A DNA stretch of 64,000 nt from assembly GCF_043290135.1 (NCBI RefSeq), contig NC_134704.1:20840001-20904000 (forward strand). The letters run 5' to 3'. Positions 36,575 through 47,940 of the stretch are shown here, piece after piece. The notes under the pieces were generated by a model, which worked only from the letters and a program-made list of their open reading frames with translations, was not told the DNA's origin and made no database searches. The first letter of the stretch is position 1; every line of letters starts with the position of its first letter. The position numbers and the translations under genes are program-made. This stretch comes from Rhipicephalus microplus. Taxonomy: Eukaryota; Arthropoda; Arachnida; Ixodida; Ixodidae.

Positions 36575-37065
36575 GGCCGTTATTCAAAAACCAACCTTCT
36601 CCTTAAGTCATGTTCTACCTAAGTTTGTGTGTACCCCAGGTGCGTTATAAGAACTCAAAAACGGTAGCAGGTCACAAGATAATGACTGTTGACGATAAAT
36701 TTTGAGGTTTGAAGTGCCAGAACCATAATGAGATCATGAGAAACGCCGTCGCGGAGTGCTCCGGGAATTTCGACCACCGGGTGGTTCTTTAACACGCACC
36801 TAAATATAGGAACACGGACGCCGAGTTTTTTTGTTTTTGTTTTTTTATCAAAAAGGTATTTCCGCCTCCATTGAGATTCGATCCCGTGACATGTGTGTCA
36901 GCAGATGACTACCATAACTACTAGACCACCATGGTGGGTCAAGGTGAAAGATAACGGCAGGGTTTATTACTAAAGAGTGACCTAGTTTGTTTATCAAGCA
37001 CACCAAAGGCACAAACTGGTTAAGCAAAACGCGATATAAAAATAAGGTTGCCTTCTGAAAACGGG
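36575..37065. mobile_element. MITE with terminal inverted repeats, interrupted by a SINE
   Basis: Left end GGCCGTTATTCAAAAACC and AACCTT; right end AAGGTTGCCTTCTGAAAACG. These are imperfect inverses and match the ends of the MITE at 54845-55067. Internal GTTTGTTTATCAAGC (right half) matches the GTTTGTTTATCATG of that copy. The middle is occupied by the degenerate SINE at about 36695-36940. Confidence 0.65.
36695..36940 (-). mobile_element. Degenerate Ruka-like SINE nested in a MITE
   Basis: AACGCCGTCGCGGAGTGCTC, AATTTCGACCACCGG, CTTTAACACGCACC, CCGCCTCCATTGAGATTCG, ACTAGACCACCATGG. A poly(T)-rich insertion interrupts it near 36824-36847. It lies between the two halves of the surrounding MITE. 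Confidence 0.75.
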
Positions 37066-37160
37066 TCAAGTCTTGGAACCTCCACTTAGGAAATGGGTAG
37101 AAATGATGAGTCGAGATGACAGAAACTAAAGCATTTATGTGCGTGTATTGAGGTTATCGA

Positions 37161-37519
37161 AAAATGGTAGGCGTAACCTTAAGAGACAAGAAGAGAGCAG
37201 AGTGGATTAGGGAACAAGCGGGGGTTAAGGATATCATAGCTGAAATCAAGAAGAAGAAATGGACATGGGCCGGGCATGTAGCGCGTAGACAGGATAACCG
37301 CTGGTCATTAAGGGTAACTAACTATATTCCCAGAGAAGGCAAGCGGGTTAAGGGGAGACAGAAGGTAAGGTGGACAGATGAGATTAAGAAGTTTGCGGGT
37401 ATAAATTGGCAGCAGCAAGCACAGGACCTGGTTAACTGGCGGAACATGGGAGAGGCCTTTGTCCTGCAGTGGATGTAGTCAGGCTGATGATGACGATGAT
37501 GATGATGATGATGATTGAC
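37161..37519 (+). mobile_element. 5'-truncated RTE-like LINE, 8-bp target duplication
   Basis: A 359-bp insertion bounded by GTTATCGA at 37153-37160 and 37520-37527. It carries the last ~104 codons of ORF2 (37164-37478: WTWAGHVARRQDNRW, YIPREGKRVKGRQKVRWTDE, WRNMGEAFVLQWM), a stop, TCAGGCTGATGATGACG, and a (GAT)n tail. WAGHVAR and the short-repeat tail are typical of RTE-clade elements. The piece lacks endonuclease and reverse transcriptase and is inert. The frame is intact up to the truncation, which suggests a fairly recent insertion. Confidence 0.9.
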
Positions 37520-37596
37520 GTTATCGACGTGCGGCTACAGTGATTCGCCCAGTCAAGGATAGAAAATGACAACCTAACATTTCCTTCATAATTATC

Positions 37597-37666
<70 letters not shown>
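37597..37666. repeat. (TATC)n microsatellite
   Basis: About 17 tetranucleotide units with little interruption. Confidence 0.97.
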
Positions 37667-38354
37667 GTCTGTGTGTCTGTCAATCTCTTACTGTCACGAT
37701 GAAGCGTCATAGAGACATGCCCGCCTGCACAATGCTCCACACAACACGGTTCATTGCCCTAAATAACTCTCCTGATTACAGTTAATCGCGACGTGGGGAT
37801 AGAGGGGATAACGCCGTCATGACAGCCAAGTATGTAGGTTAAACGACTGTGACAAGCGGGAAAAAAACGTCGACATAAGCAGAACGTGAACGTAATGCAA
37901 TTCAAGTGTAGCGTGCGTAGCGTATGTATTTAAATCCGTACAAATGCACAGGATATGTGCGTGCTGCGCTAGATACAATATTAAGTGGTGTAAATTATTC
38001 GTTACGGACTTACAGTTTTCAGGTCTACTAGTGAGTACGACAAAAAAAAAGCATACAATACTCGGAACGACACGAGAAAAATTTAAACTACTTGCGTACA
38101 AAAACTCAGCGAATCTGCTTTTTAGGGCAGAAGTTTCCAGTCCCCTGCGAAAATCGAGTACAATGTGTTAAGGGCAGTGTTCACCTAATCAAGCTACACA
38201 AACGTCATTTGAACTGCCGCTTTCATGTCGTCATCTCATTCGTCATGGCTTCAGTGTTGTTCACGTCACGTCGTGGTTTCAAGCTACGTGCGCAGCATGA
38301 ACCTCCAGACAGCAGCTAGCTGTAACCCAAATGTCGCCAAAGCCAGTGACATTC
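37667..38354. other. Unassigned region
   Basis: No gene or repeat recognised. Confidence 0.4.
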
Positions 38355-38800
38355 ACTCGCTCGCTGGATTCCGTGCCAACCAGTTGTGCCCTCACGATCT
38401 CCGACGACAGCGTAGCTCTGGCCGACTGGGTTGGTCCTACGCCATCTCCTGACGCCGCTTCCCTACGACGACGACAGCGTAGCTCTGGCCGACTGGATTA
38501 GCCCTACGCCATCTCCTGTCGCCGACAAGAGGTCTCGCCAGTGGTGCCCCGTCCTCGAACTCCTGTGACCGTATTTCATCTTTCCTATCTTCTCTTTCCT
38601 TCCGTCGCTCCCTGTCCCACCACCTTGCTATCTCCTTCTTCTCTCTCTATCTCTCTACCTTTTAATTCTATTCTTTTATTCCCATCTCTTCTACCCCCAT
38701 CCCTCGTGAGCAACTGTTGAGGTGTCCTCTCACTGAGAGACAGTTACGGGGCTCACTTTTCTCTTCTTTTCTCTTTAAAAAACCACTCCCCCTTTCCCCC
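38355..38800 (+). repeat. Dispersed repeat with internal 60-66-bp tandem, homologous to 29500-29975
   Basis: Two tandem units at about 38396-38520 contain GACGACAGCGTAGCTCTGGC and CTACGCCATCTCCTG. A CT-rich stretch and TTACGGGGCTCACTTTTCTC follow. The order is the same as on the minus strand at 29500-29975. No reading frame is recognised. Confidence 0.7.
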
Positions 38801-38954
38801 ACCCTCCCAGTGACATTCGACGTTACGGGTACCTCGAAAAAAAAAAAAGAATGATTTATTCAGTTTCAGCTTGATACACAGCCCAAAACTTTACTTGCCA
38901 CAGCAAGTATCTACAGTTTTCTACAGACGTAAAAACTGCATAACTGTTCGCATA

Positions 38955-39053
38955 GCGTACAAAAAAATGGACACAGGACGAAAGAAGCGACGAAGAAGGC
39001 GAGCGCTCGTATTCTCCCCTTCTTTCGTCCTGCTTCGATTTTGTACGCGGTGT
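38955..39053. repeat. Foldback repeat of about 100 bp
   Basis: The left arm GCGTACAAAA...AGGACGAAAGAAG is mirrored by CTTCTTTCGTCCTGC...TTTTGTACGC around a central GAGCGCTCG. The arms are imperfect. It resembles the cleaner palindrome at 63889-63991, which shares the GGACACGA-type arm and a centre of GAG..CTCG form. Confidence 0.65.
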
Positions 39054-39639
39054 GGTGGTGGTAGCACCTGGTGGTGGTGGTAGCGGTTGGAAAAAGAAGA
39101 AGGCGCCTCATTTCTGCAGCCCGGTAGAAAGCACAGCGCACTTACGCATCCCAAACATCACACTCTCTGTAACTAAGTGCCTTTATTTCAGAAATTTCCT
39201 TTGACCTGGCAACTGCAGATGAATGCGAAAATCTGCGCATGCGCAACAATAAGGACATGTCGCACTTTGGTTGACAAGAAAGCCTTTCTTTCTTTCTCTT
39301 TCTTTCCTTCCTTCTTTCTTTCGTTCTTTATTTCTTTCATTCATTCTTTCTTTCTTTGTTTCTTTCTTTCTTTTTTTCTCTGTTTTTTTTTTTCTGACTG
39401 CAGAGGTCATCATTTGTACACCGCAAGCGCTGGGCCTCGCCGAGTTGCCCCGACAACACTGAGCGTGGGACAAACACCGGCCCTTTCATGAAAATATAAT
39501 AGGTGCGACGAGACACGTTGAGGTGTGGTTTTTCTCTTTCTTTTTTTTTTTTTTGCTTCGTCACACTACTTTGACCCTGCTGTGGGAATTCTTGTCTTTG
39601 TCAAGAGGACACGTGGCTCAAGCAGAAGCGTGGTGAGAT
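39054..39639. other. Unassigned region with a TTTC-rich tract
   Basis: A degenerate (TTTC)n pyrimidine tract lies at about 39283-39395. No gene recognised. Confidence 0.5.
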
Positions 39640-39715
39640 GGTATGTACCTCATAGAGAGACAGAGAGAGAGAGAGAGGGAAAGGGAGGTAAGAAATTCAG
39701 GGAGGTCAACCACTT
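39640..39715 (-). mobile_element. LINE 3'-end fragment (CTCCCTGCC tail module), minus strand
   Basis: An AGAGAGAGAGAGAGGGAAAG run and CAGGGAGGTCAACCACTTCA are the complement of the module tail. The CT tail lies at the left, as expected for the reverse orientation. Diverged. Confidence 0.45.
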
Positions 39716-40000
39716 CAGTTCAACTCAAAGGGCCACACTGAATTTTTTTTTCTGCTGATAAGTCAGCCGTGATAAGTCGTGATGAGTGACAATATCACCA
39801 TAATATGTTCCTGATTGTACAAGATAATAGGCCGGCCAGAGTTTCCCTCTTTTCAATTTCAGCACCTGAATCGCATTGTGACGTCGTTGACCTCAAAGCT
39901 CTCACTCGGTGTTTTCGCTACATTGCCTCAACAATTTTTTATTCTTAAACTTGCAATGTTAGGCTTCTGGCTCCCATAGAACACAACGTATTTACTTTTT

Positions 40001-40176
40001 GGTTGATTGACTGATAGATTGATATGTGGGGTTTAACTACCCAAAACCACCATAAGATTACGAGAGACGCCTTGGTGGAGGGCTCCATAAATTTCGACCA
40101 CCTGGGGTTCATAAACGTGCACCGAAATCTGAGCACACAGGCCTAAAGCATTTTCGCCTCCATCGAAAGTGCGCAA
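40001..40176 (-). mobile_element. Ruka SINE, head-truncated and diverged, 9-bp target duplication
   Basis: Body and tail only. Family motifs read GGGTTTAACTACCCAAAACC, CTTGGTGGAGGGCTCCA and TTCATAAACGTGCACC. Direct repeats TTACTTTTT at 39992-40000 and about 40177-40185 bound it. They are low in complexity, so this target duplication is weaker evidence than in the other copies. Confidence 0.8.
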
Positions 40177-40185
40177 TTACTTTTT

Positions 40186-40856
40186 TAGCGATAAATAAGT
40201 AATGTAGGCATACAACGTCACGGTGATTCGATGCGGGAATCTAGAAATGTCCAGTGTTTTATTTTCGCGCTTTTTTTTTGCCGAGAAATATAACATTTAC
40301 ATAGAGTGGCGTATGTGTGTGTTGCCCTTCCGAAAACATTGGTGTATTACCTAATAAAAATGCAGTTGTCAAGCAACGCTTAGTCTGTACGTTTCGTCTC
40401 GCTGATGCGTCTAAGAAGATTGCAAGAAAAATTATTTTTTGTTTGTTTTTTTCCTTAACTTCCCCTTAATAAACGCAACAAATAGACTTTCAGGAACGGA
40501 AGGTGAACTGATTGGGTCAGTCATTATCTACGTTGCTCCGTGCTTCATTAAGACATTGCCGTCACGTACACCATCTAGAATAATGTGTGAGAAGAGTACT
40601 GCAGGGTACGAACAAGACAATGGGTGGATCGCTCATCACCGATGCCCAGTAATTAAGCTGCCTCTGCGTTCCTGAAAAGAGAGGCTTGGCTAATTTAACC
40701 GAGATCGTTAGGTTAGGCGCTGAAGCGTGCATGGATCTGGCGCGTAAGAATGATATGAATAAAAGAACAAGAGCGGCGCAAAACTTTCGGTAACTCGCTG
40801 AAAGAGGAAAAAGAACACAACAAAGTAGACGCTCTCGTAGACACGCGATGAACGTC
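40186..40856. other. Unassigned region
   Basis: No gene or repeat recognised. Confidence 0.4.
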
Positions 40857-40945
40857 ATCATCACCAGCCTGACTACTCCCACTGGAGGGCAACGAGCCCT
40901 CCTATGTATTGCGAATGATGTCGTCCAGTGCCTGCTCAGCACAAT
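40857..40945 (-). mobile_element. RTE-like LINE 3' end, fragment
   Basis: On the minus strand, CTCCAGTGGGAGTAGTCAGG and CTGGTGATGATGACG match the stop-codon region and tail of the RTE-like copy at 37161-37519 (CTGCAGTGGATGTAGTCAGG, CTGATGATGACG). Upstream codons are eroded. Confidence 0.6.
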
Positions 40946-41230
40946 AATAAGCTAATGGCAGCGATGTCATGTATAGGAGAGTCTGAACGCCTTTAAGAAG
41001 ACGAAGGATATAACTTGTCACGGTCCGAGTCAAACGCTTTGTTTGAAACCTTGTCTGACCCAGTCTCTAGCTCGTAGCCAAGCCATGAGTACTATCATAC
41101 ATTTCGCTGTATCCTAGTTTAGTATCGCTATACTGTATTGTTATACGAAAAGGCGAACGCCGGCGGCACCTTGTACGATGCGAGAGCCTGGTGACTGACC
41201 TGTGGCTCTTGTTCAACATCTGTCACATTG

Positions 41231-41475
41231 ATTGATTGATTAATATGTGGGGTTTGACGTCCCAAAACCACGCTATGATTATGAGAGACGCCGTAGTGGA
41301 GGGCTCCAGAAATTTTGACCACCTGGGGTTCTTTAACGTGAACCCAAATCTGAGCACACGGGCCTGCAACATTTCCGCCTCCATCGGAAATGCAGCCGCC
41401 GCAGCCGGGATTCGATCCCACGACCTGCGGGTCAGCAGCCAAGTACCTTAGCCACTAGACCACTGCGGCGGGGCG
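41231..41475 (-). mobile_element. Ruka SINE, full length, 11-bp target duplication
   Basis: A complete minus-strand copy. Direct repeats CTGTCACATTG lie at 41220-41230 and 41476-41486. The head has ACCACTGCGGCGGGGC and an intact B-box complement (GGGATTCGATCCC). Confidence 0.96.
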
Positions 41476-41486
41476 CTGTCACATTG

Positions 41487-42840
41487 GCGTATACCAAAAC
41501 TGTTTTGCCCAACATCCAACAGGACTTCCCTGTTCAAGCCCCATCTGTGGCCGTGTCTCAAGCATGAGCGTCGGCAGGGGGGTGCGAAAGGGGCACTTGC
41601 CCCCCTCAAGCCGCATCAGCACTTGACCACTCCCAAGATGTCCAATATTCGTCCACTACCAGCGCTCTCCCCCTCCCCAGCCGCAATGCAACGCGCGTTG
41701 GCACCCCCAGGACAATGTCCAGCCGACGGCTATGGTCACAAGGAATTCGTGCCGACGGCTAGGGGCGACGGGAGTGGTGAACATCTCTCCTGACGCTCGT
41801 TGTAATGATACTCTCTCTGCCGATGCACAGCATGCTGAGGGATAAAAAACACTTGTAGAACACCCGCACAGTGCTCACCGCAAAAGTCTGTGTTTTGAAA
41901 CAAACAAAAAAAACAGAAGAAACCTAAACTGTTTGGAACCCAGCAGACACAAAGAAAAGAAGTGCAATGCGCAAGAGAAACTGTGCGATTGGCAAATCTG
42001 CACTGTGGGATTGGGTAAGGGCCGAAAATGTATGACGAGAGAAGATATGAAGATAACAGATACTCTAAAGAACGGCACAATGAAGGCGAGTGACCACAGC
42101 TATACCTCTCTTTTTTTTAGTTTTGAGACTGGAGGTAAGGGGTGGAAGATACATTTGAATAAACTAACGGACTTCATCCGGGTTATTATGGAGGAGTGAT
42201 CTGGAGCAAGAGAAACACGTCATCATCAATGACGGCAACGCCTGTTTTTGTCTCTGCGCTCACCAGCGGCCCCGCGTGTCCCATTTAGCGTGCTCAAAAG
42301 GCAACGAGTGCATCGTACTTCCCTCCCCGCTGCGCTCTGCCCCGACCGATGCACGCTGGTCGACCTGTAGCGTCGTGTGCCTGGCCCACATAATGAGAGA
42401 CGTGCGCAATACGCCCACGTGCAGTTGCGTGCAGTGCACTTAATGCAGCCGAAGGCTGCTGCACGACAGTGCACGAGCGATGCGCTGATGCCCCCGCCCA
42501 GTATACATGGAAGGCACCATAGGGAGTTTTTGAACAGCGTACCGCAAAACATTGCGTTGCGGCCACTGCGGATGCGTCATAACGCTGACCACCGTTAGCG
42601 TTTGCGGTTCAGCCACAAAATATCCGAAATGCCATGCTGCCCGCAAGGCCCGCGAAGCCCCTTTGAGAAAGACTCCTGCGCTGCGGACAGGACTTTATGT
42701 CGCAGAAAAAGGCTGTGAAGGCGCTCCTGCGCTTCTTGCGTTCAACCGGCCTGTCCAAACGACTGTGATTGGAACTCCCTGAATGTGTGTGCATGTGTTT
42801 TTTTTTCTCTAATTTATTTTATATCTCTCTCTATAGCTAT
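41487..42840. other. Unassigned region
   Basis: 41565-41640 has a G-rich/C-rich inverted stretch (GGGGCACTTGCCCC core) of unknown nature. 42230-42780 is GC-rich with open frames on both strands. No gene recognised. Confidence 0.4.
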
Positions 42841-42935
42841 CCTCTTTCCGACCCTTTTCCCCACCCTGTACAGGGTAGCAAACCAGTTCGTCTAGGTTAA
42901 ACTCCCTGTCTCTTCCTTTTAATTATTTCTCTCTC
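42841..42935 (+). mobile_element. LINE 3'-end fragment (CTCCCTGCC tail module)
   Basis: CTGTACAGGGTAGCAAACCAG, AGGTTAAACTCCCTGTCTC, then a CT-dinucleotide tail (TTTCTCTCTCTCTCT). About 95 bp. Confidence 0.7.
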
Positions 42936-43499
42936 TCTCTTGCTGTGGCGGGGGTCAAACGATATTAGAAAACTTATATGGCGCCCATACGCAAACGCTA
43001 CGCCCGCAACGCCCGCTAAATTGATGTACGCTATTCGAAAACTTCCTCGTGAGATGAGTCGCGTTGTGTGGAGGTCCACCGCATTCTAGAATACGTTCGA
43101 TACTCCGAGAGAGCGTTTAGCTTACGATAGAATATGACCACCGACACTGAAAAACAACGCCAGTATACAAGCAATAAACCAGTACTAAAGCACCGTCTTT
43201 TTCCTCCAGTAATGAATCGACGGCTGCCGTTAAAAGCTTTAACGCTCGTTTATTACTGTACCATGTCTTTTCTCAATGCGAACGGCCCTTTTTTATTCCG
43301 TAGGGCCAATAACACTTAAGTTCAGCATATAGCGTGTTCATGAACTGTGCGATGTTAAGCCACGCTCGAAAGCAGTTCCGCTTGATCGAGCTGCTCGTAA
43401 AAGCATGCATGCGTGTCCACGAATGAGCGCGTTATTATTATCATTGTCACATTCATCAGCGTCAAGGTCACTTGATAAAATCCTCCGACTCAGGCGCAC
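42936..43499. other. Unassigned region
   Basis: No gene recognised. Confidence 0.4.
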
Positions 43500-43575
43500 G
43501 GGATGAAAACCCCGGATGGGGAAAATTGCCGGGGGCCTTTCAGCCCCGTGTCTCTCATAATCACACAGCTGTTTT
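43500..43575 (+). mobile_element. SINE body fragment
   Basis: CCCCGTGTCTCTCATAATCAC at 43543-43563 and the GCCGGGGGCC context resemble the 3' part of Ruka-type SINE bodies. Very short and uncertain. Confidence 0.3.
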
Positions 43576-44035
43576 TTTTTTCTTTGAGTTGATGCTGGTA
43601 AAATATGCTAGTAATGCCTCGAAATGTTGCATAAAAGTTTGCATGTTTTGGTTCAGAGCACGATAGATAACAGCAATAAAAATGGAGGTTGAATTCACAA
43701 CAAGAAAGTCAAATTCCTGGAGATGAGAGTAAGAAAACTGAGGGACGAGTTCACATTTGATGTTTGCTCTCTTAAATAGGCCAACGCCTCCTCCTCGTGC
43801 GCGAGAATTTCTAGCAATAGAAGTGAATGAATAACCTGGGATATTCTGGACTTCACCTGATTTAAGCCAGGTCTCCGAAACAGCTATGAAACTGAATCGA
43901 AAAGAACTCACCTCTAGAAAAGAGCATAGTGCGTCAATATTTCTGCTCAGGCTGCGCACGTTGCATTGCATCAGAGAACAAATAGAAGTTTCACCGTTAT
44001 CACTCGATAATTGATTCGTAGCAATCGTCGTTAAA
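43576..44035 (-). pseudogene. LINE endonuclease (EEP/APE-like) N-terminal fragment
   Basis: The minus-strand frame from about 44025 to 43565 contains MQCNVRSLSRNIDALCSFL (the catalytic Asn strand), FIAVSETWLKSGEV (the metal-binding Glu region, SETWL), ARGGGVGLF and FIAVIYRALNQNMQTFMQHF (the strand and helix before the GDFN motif). This is the start of an apurinic endonuclease domain of a CR1/Jockey-type LINE, which nicks target DNA. It stops before the GDFN and final SDH motifs, where the frame meets an A-run. It is broken and cannot be active. The reverse transcriptase is absent. Confidence 0.85.
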
Positions 44036-46593
44036 CTTAAACGTTAAAGAACGTTAAATCTCTCAAAATTATTCTTTTATTCATCAGCATCATCGAGGCT
44101 GCACGCCTAAGCCAGCCTACAGGCCCTCGTTCTCAACGTTTCTTTTTGTTTGGTTTTTTTTCGTCATTGAAAGATTCGGCGCCGATCGTGACCACAGACG
44201 ACATCGAGCATTCTCGTTTGACAAGAGTGTAACACCGAGTTAGCGACTCCCTGCGGAACAACTACTGTAGGCGTTGTCTGAATGTTATTCAACCAACGAT
44301 CACAGCTTTCAGGGTGACCAGGGACTATTAGTTAAATAACCACGTTCAGTTCCACGCGCACGATCTTTTTTTTTAAATTTTATTGATTTCTTGTTGGGTC
44401 TTTAATTTACTCACACATTTCTTGTTTATATTCAATGTTCAAACGATCAACTGTCGACTACGCACCTTTATATAGCCTTGTGGCTGTGAAGCGTGGAAAC
44501 ATGGGCGCGAGTTGGTAGGACATAGTAGAATTTACGAGCAGGGCAACAGACAAGGACTGAAGAAGGATAACAACACACAGCGCTGGCTTTCAACAATTGT
44601 TTAATAGTGGAGCGATGCACTATGTGAATAAAAAACATGACATGCGTGGAAGGGTGTACTTGACAACCACTGCGATTAAATGCCGCAAAAACTCTTGTCA
44701 CTTATGAATAGAGCTGGAAACCAGTAAACAGCCTAAAAATGATCGATATACGCTATCTATTTTTGCAGTAACGTAATTGATAGAGAACTTACGCATGCAG
44801 CGTCAAACTTACTTACGTGATAGGCCTCAATTATATCACGCGTGGCCTGCGAACGGTTGATGGACGCTAACTAGGTTGGCCCTATACGGAGCTTCGTCCC
44901 TACATGGAATGAATATCACGGTCCCAGACAGAATCCAACCCCAGCATTGCGCATGGCAATAAAGTATTCTACAACCGGCCACGCCTGGTCTCGGAAATGC
45001 TTTTCAAATAGACCGTTACGTTTGTGAATCGTCAATTGTGGTTGCACTGCTGGCTACTCAGTACATATATACAGACTTGTATCATACAGACGTCGTGTCG
45101 GGTTAACGATAATTCTAGTGAAGCGCCATCCACTGAAGCTCATTTATCTAGCGGCGTCTAAGGCCGCCATCCTCCCTGGCACAAGCAGCACATAACTTAC
45201 CGCTTCGCTGGCAGTATAAGCGCGCCGCGATGTTAATCGCTGCGTGCTTATACCGCCTTGACGTCATCTAAGTTGGAGCCAGGTTTTGCTTCCATGACGT
45301 GCACGTTCAAGCTATCAACACCCAATGTCGGCAATAACGGCGGCAGTGGCGAATCGACCACGCTGCACCCAACTGCCGCGGATGCGGCGACGTATATCAT
45401 GGACGGGGGGGACCGCACAATCGCTGGTTGCACGACAACCGCCGCGGCTGCTGGCCAATTCAATTTGGACGCCAGCGACAAGGCACTGGCCCTCCCCAGG
45501 AGCGAGGGCAACGCGTGCGCTGGCCCAGATTACTAACGAGTCGAGTGAGCGAGGCAGCCGGCCGCAAAGACAAAGGAGACGACGGCACGAGCTTATAGAG
45601 CAGGCCTCGTGGCAGCCACCGCGAATGGGTGACGCGGAAAAACAAGAACGCCTGCGTATACTCGTATCATGCACCTACAACGTGTATACTGCACGCAAAT
45701 TCACGATCGCACACGCGTGGCGAGTCGAGGGTTGAAAAGACTCGCCTAACCACGTCTGCACGCTGCAGGAAACTTTACGACAAGATCATTTCGTTATAAG
45801 TGAGCTGGCCAAATAGTTTCCCGCAGTTAATGTACGAAACTCTCTGAGAGTTTACTGTTGGCAAGCCTATGGAGCCATATTAAGCTTGTTTTGGACCAAT
45901 TGGTTCACACTAAGTTTGGAAGAGTATACCCAAATATAGACGAGCTTCCATGCGCTGCTTGAAAACTTCGCAGGCGAGAAAACGAGCGTACACCCCGTTT
46001 TCCCTTCCCATTCAGTGCACCCCCTTTTGCGAACAGGAATGAAATTGTCGATCGTAGCGGCCACTGGATCTCCCGAGCTGCTTTCTTCAAGTTGCTGCTG
46101 CCTCGTTTAGCATGGCTCTCAACTTCAACATCATCATCTCTTGATACGCAGTAGGAGAAGAAGCAGGTGGACGAAAAGGTTTCAGGCTGTAGGTGGTTCT
46201 AGCCTTGTGAGATTTGCAGTCAAATGCCCCGCCCATATCCTCGTTTCAGTTTACGTTGAACGCATGATTTTTTTTTAATGCAAAGCGCAGACAGGCTACG
46301 AAGGAAGTACGCGCCGCTCTACACAATAGTCACATACCAGCAGCAAATGAGCTATCTCGCGAACTGACCATATTAAGAACATAGAAGGGAAGTAGGTTTA
46401 AAGGATTGAGGGATTAAGGGGTATTTGTTGCGACCTGAACAACGCGGATTTTAGAATTCAATGACCAAATGACGGTCAGACGTATACGACCTGGAATTCC
46501 CCATAGTTCAAATTGAGTTTAAAAATGGCGAAGCTTGAATTAAGGCTAGGAACAACGAAGCTGGGCGATTCTGAAGTCAATATAATGTGTTTT
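44036..46593. other. Unassigned region
   Basis: About 2.6 kb. 45230-45740 is GC-rich with several overlapping open frames of 60-136 codons on both strands and no domain. No gene called. Confidence 0.45.
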
Positions 46594-46773
46594 CTTCTAG
46601 CTTGTTGCTAGGTTTTAGCTATAGGTGACGCCAGTTTGCTTCTATGTTGCTCGGCTTTGGCTATAGATTATGGCAGTTTGCTTCTATGGGTTACTTCTAG
46701 GCTGTTGCTAGGCTTCAGCTATAGGTGATGTCAGTTTGCTGCTAGGTTGTCTTTAGGTTGTTGCTAGGTCTTC
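46594..46773 (+). repeat. Degenerate minisatellite, ~42-58-bp units
   Basis: Three to four imperfect direct units share GTTGCTAGG, TTCAGCTATAGGTGATG and CAGTTTGCTTCTA. Unit length varies by small indels. Confidence 0.8.
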
Positions 46774-47936
46774 TCAGCGCAGGGAAGTTCAAGTTAAGCC
46801 ACATACATTCACAACGACAGGGATATCCAACCTCCAGATACCTAAACTCGCGCTTAAGACAAGCTTTCGCAACCTCCCATACATTTGCGGGCACGCCGTC
46901 GTATACTCGTAAAGCTTCCATCGATCCGGGCTCTTCTTGCAGCCGTCATTACCTTTCCTGTTCCCTGGTATCCTCTCGTTGTACGTACCGCTTAATGAAG
47001 GCGTATAGATGCTTCAACCAAGCTGAAGCGATATTTTTTGTACGGTTTTACGGCTGGCTTCAAAAGCTTCGCTGTTAAAATCGAAAGCCTGCAATGATCT
47101 TGTCTCGCTTTTTTTTTTTACGTATTGCAATTGTTGAGCTTGTCCTCGACGGACCTCACCTCCACTAGTGTGTTTTCGCTTTTTCTTTATTACTTTACTT
47201 TATCTCGCCGGGGTCCAACTGAGGTCAAACAACTGACTGTAGTTGGTGCTTTATATATTGTAGTTAAGCGCGAAACAACGACGCAGGACGACGTAAAATA
47301 CTAGAGCGCTACAGTGCAGTGTCCTTACGTGTTGATGCACTGTGACGTCACAGGACGTGACGTAACACGATTACGTTATCATCACACGACATCTACGCTC
47401 CGCAAAACGTGGGCCGATCAGAGAGGCAGTGCAAAGCGACGTAAGTTGCAGAAAGCTTTCGAATATGTGCGGGGAGGATCACTTCGTCGACTCGAAGAAT
47501 AAGTGCATCTCCTCGATGTTAATGATGACGAGTGAACGACACAAGGTCTTATTAAGGCTCGCAATGACTCCGTTGAAATCTCTAACTAGTATAAACCACG
47601 GACGGACGGTGCAGGTGATCGTGTGTTGTGCTGCCATATGCTTGATTGATGTGCACATACACCTGTTTTTGTTTTCCTTTTTCGTTGCGCAAGTGTCCAT
47701 GTTTCGGTTTTGTGTAGCGTGACGAATGACGACAAGGCACAGGCCCTGAGGAACTTCACCCCTAAAAGAAGACGGTGGCATTCGTCCTCGACACATCCTA
47801 GAGGTGATGCATGTTTATGTATACACGTCCCGCTGTTCTTCCACGGCATTGTGGCAACAGTGAGGTGTATAATGAATCAGGCAACTTGTGCTGCAATAGA
47901 ACATCACCATCTGGACTTACTGAAAGACAGCTGTAT
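46774..47936. other. Unassigned region
   Basis: No host gene recognised. A minus-strand frame of 105 codons at 47479-47796 has no known domain. A poly(T) run lies at 47110-47120. The right edge is the target site of the LTR retrotransposon. Confidence 0.4.
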
Positions 47937-47940
47937 ACGC
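47937..47940. other. Target site duplication (left) of the LTR retrotransposon
   Basis: ACGC directly precedes the 5' LTR and is repeated at 52799-52802 directly after the 3' LTR. Four bases is a usual length for Ty3/gypsy integrases. Confidence 0.9.

Noticed and set aside
44083..44130. Possible further RTE tail (ATCAGCATCATCG and CAGCCTACAGGCC)
   Set aside because: Match to the RTE 3' end is too weak and lacks the stop-codon region motif.
44505..44640. Sequence with GACAAGGACTGAAGAAGGAT resembling a palindrome arm
   Set aside because: No complementary arm is present nearby, so a foldback element is not supported.
47479..47796. 105-codon minus-strand frame upstream of the LTR element
   Set aside because: Contains a plausible-looking hydrophobic stretch but no family match that I can name and no supporting context.
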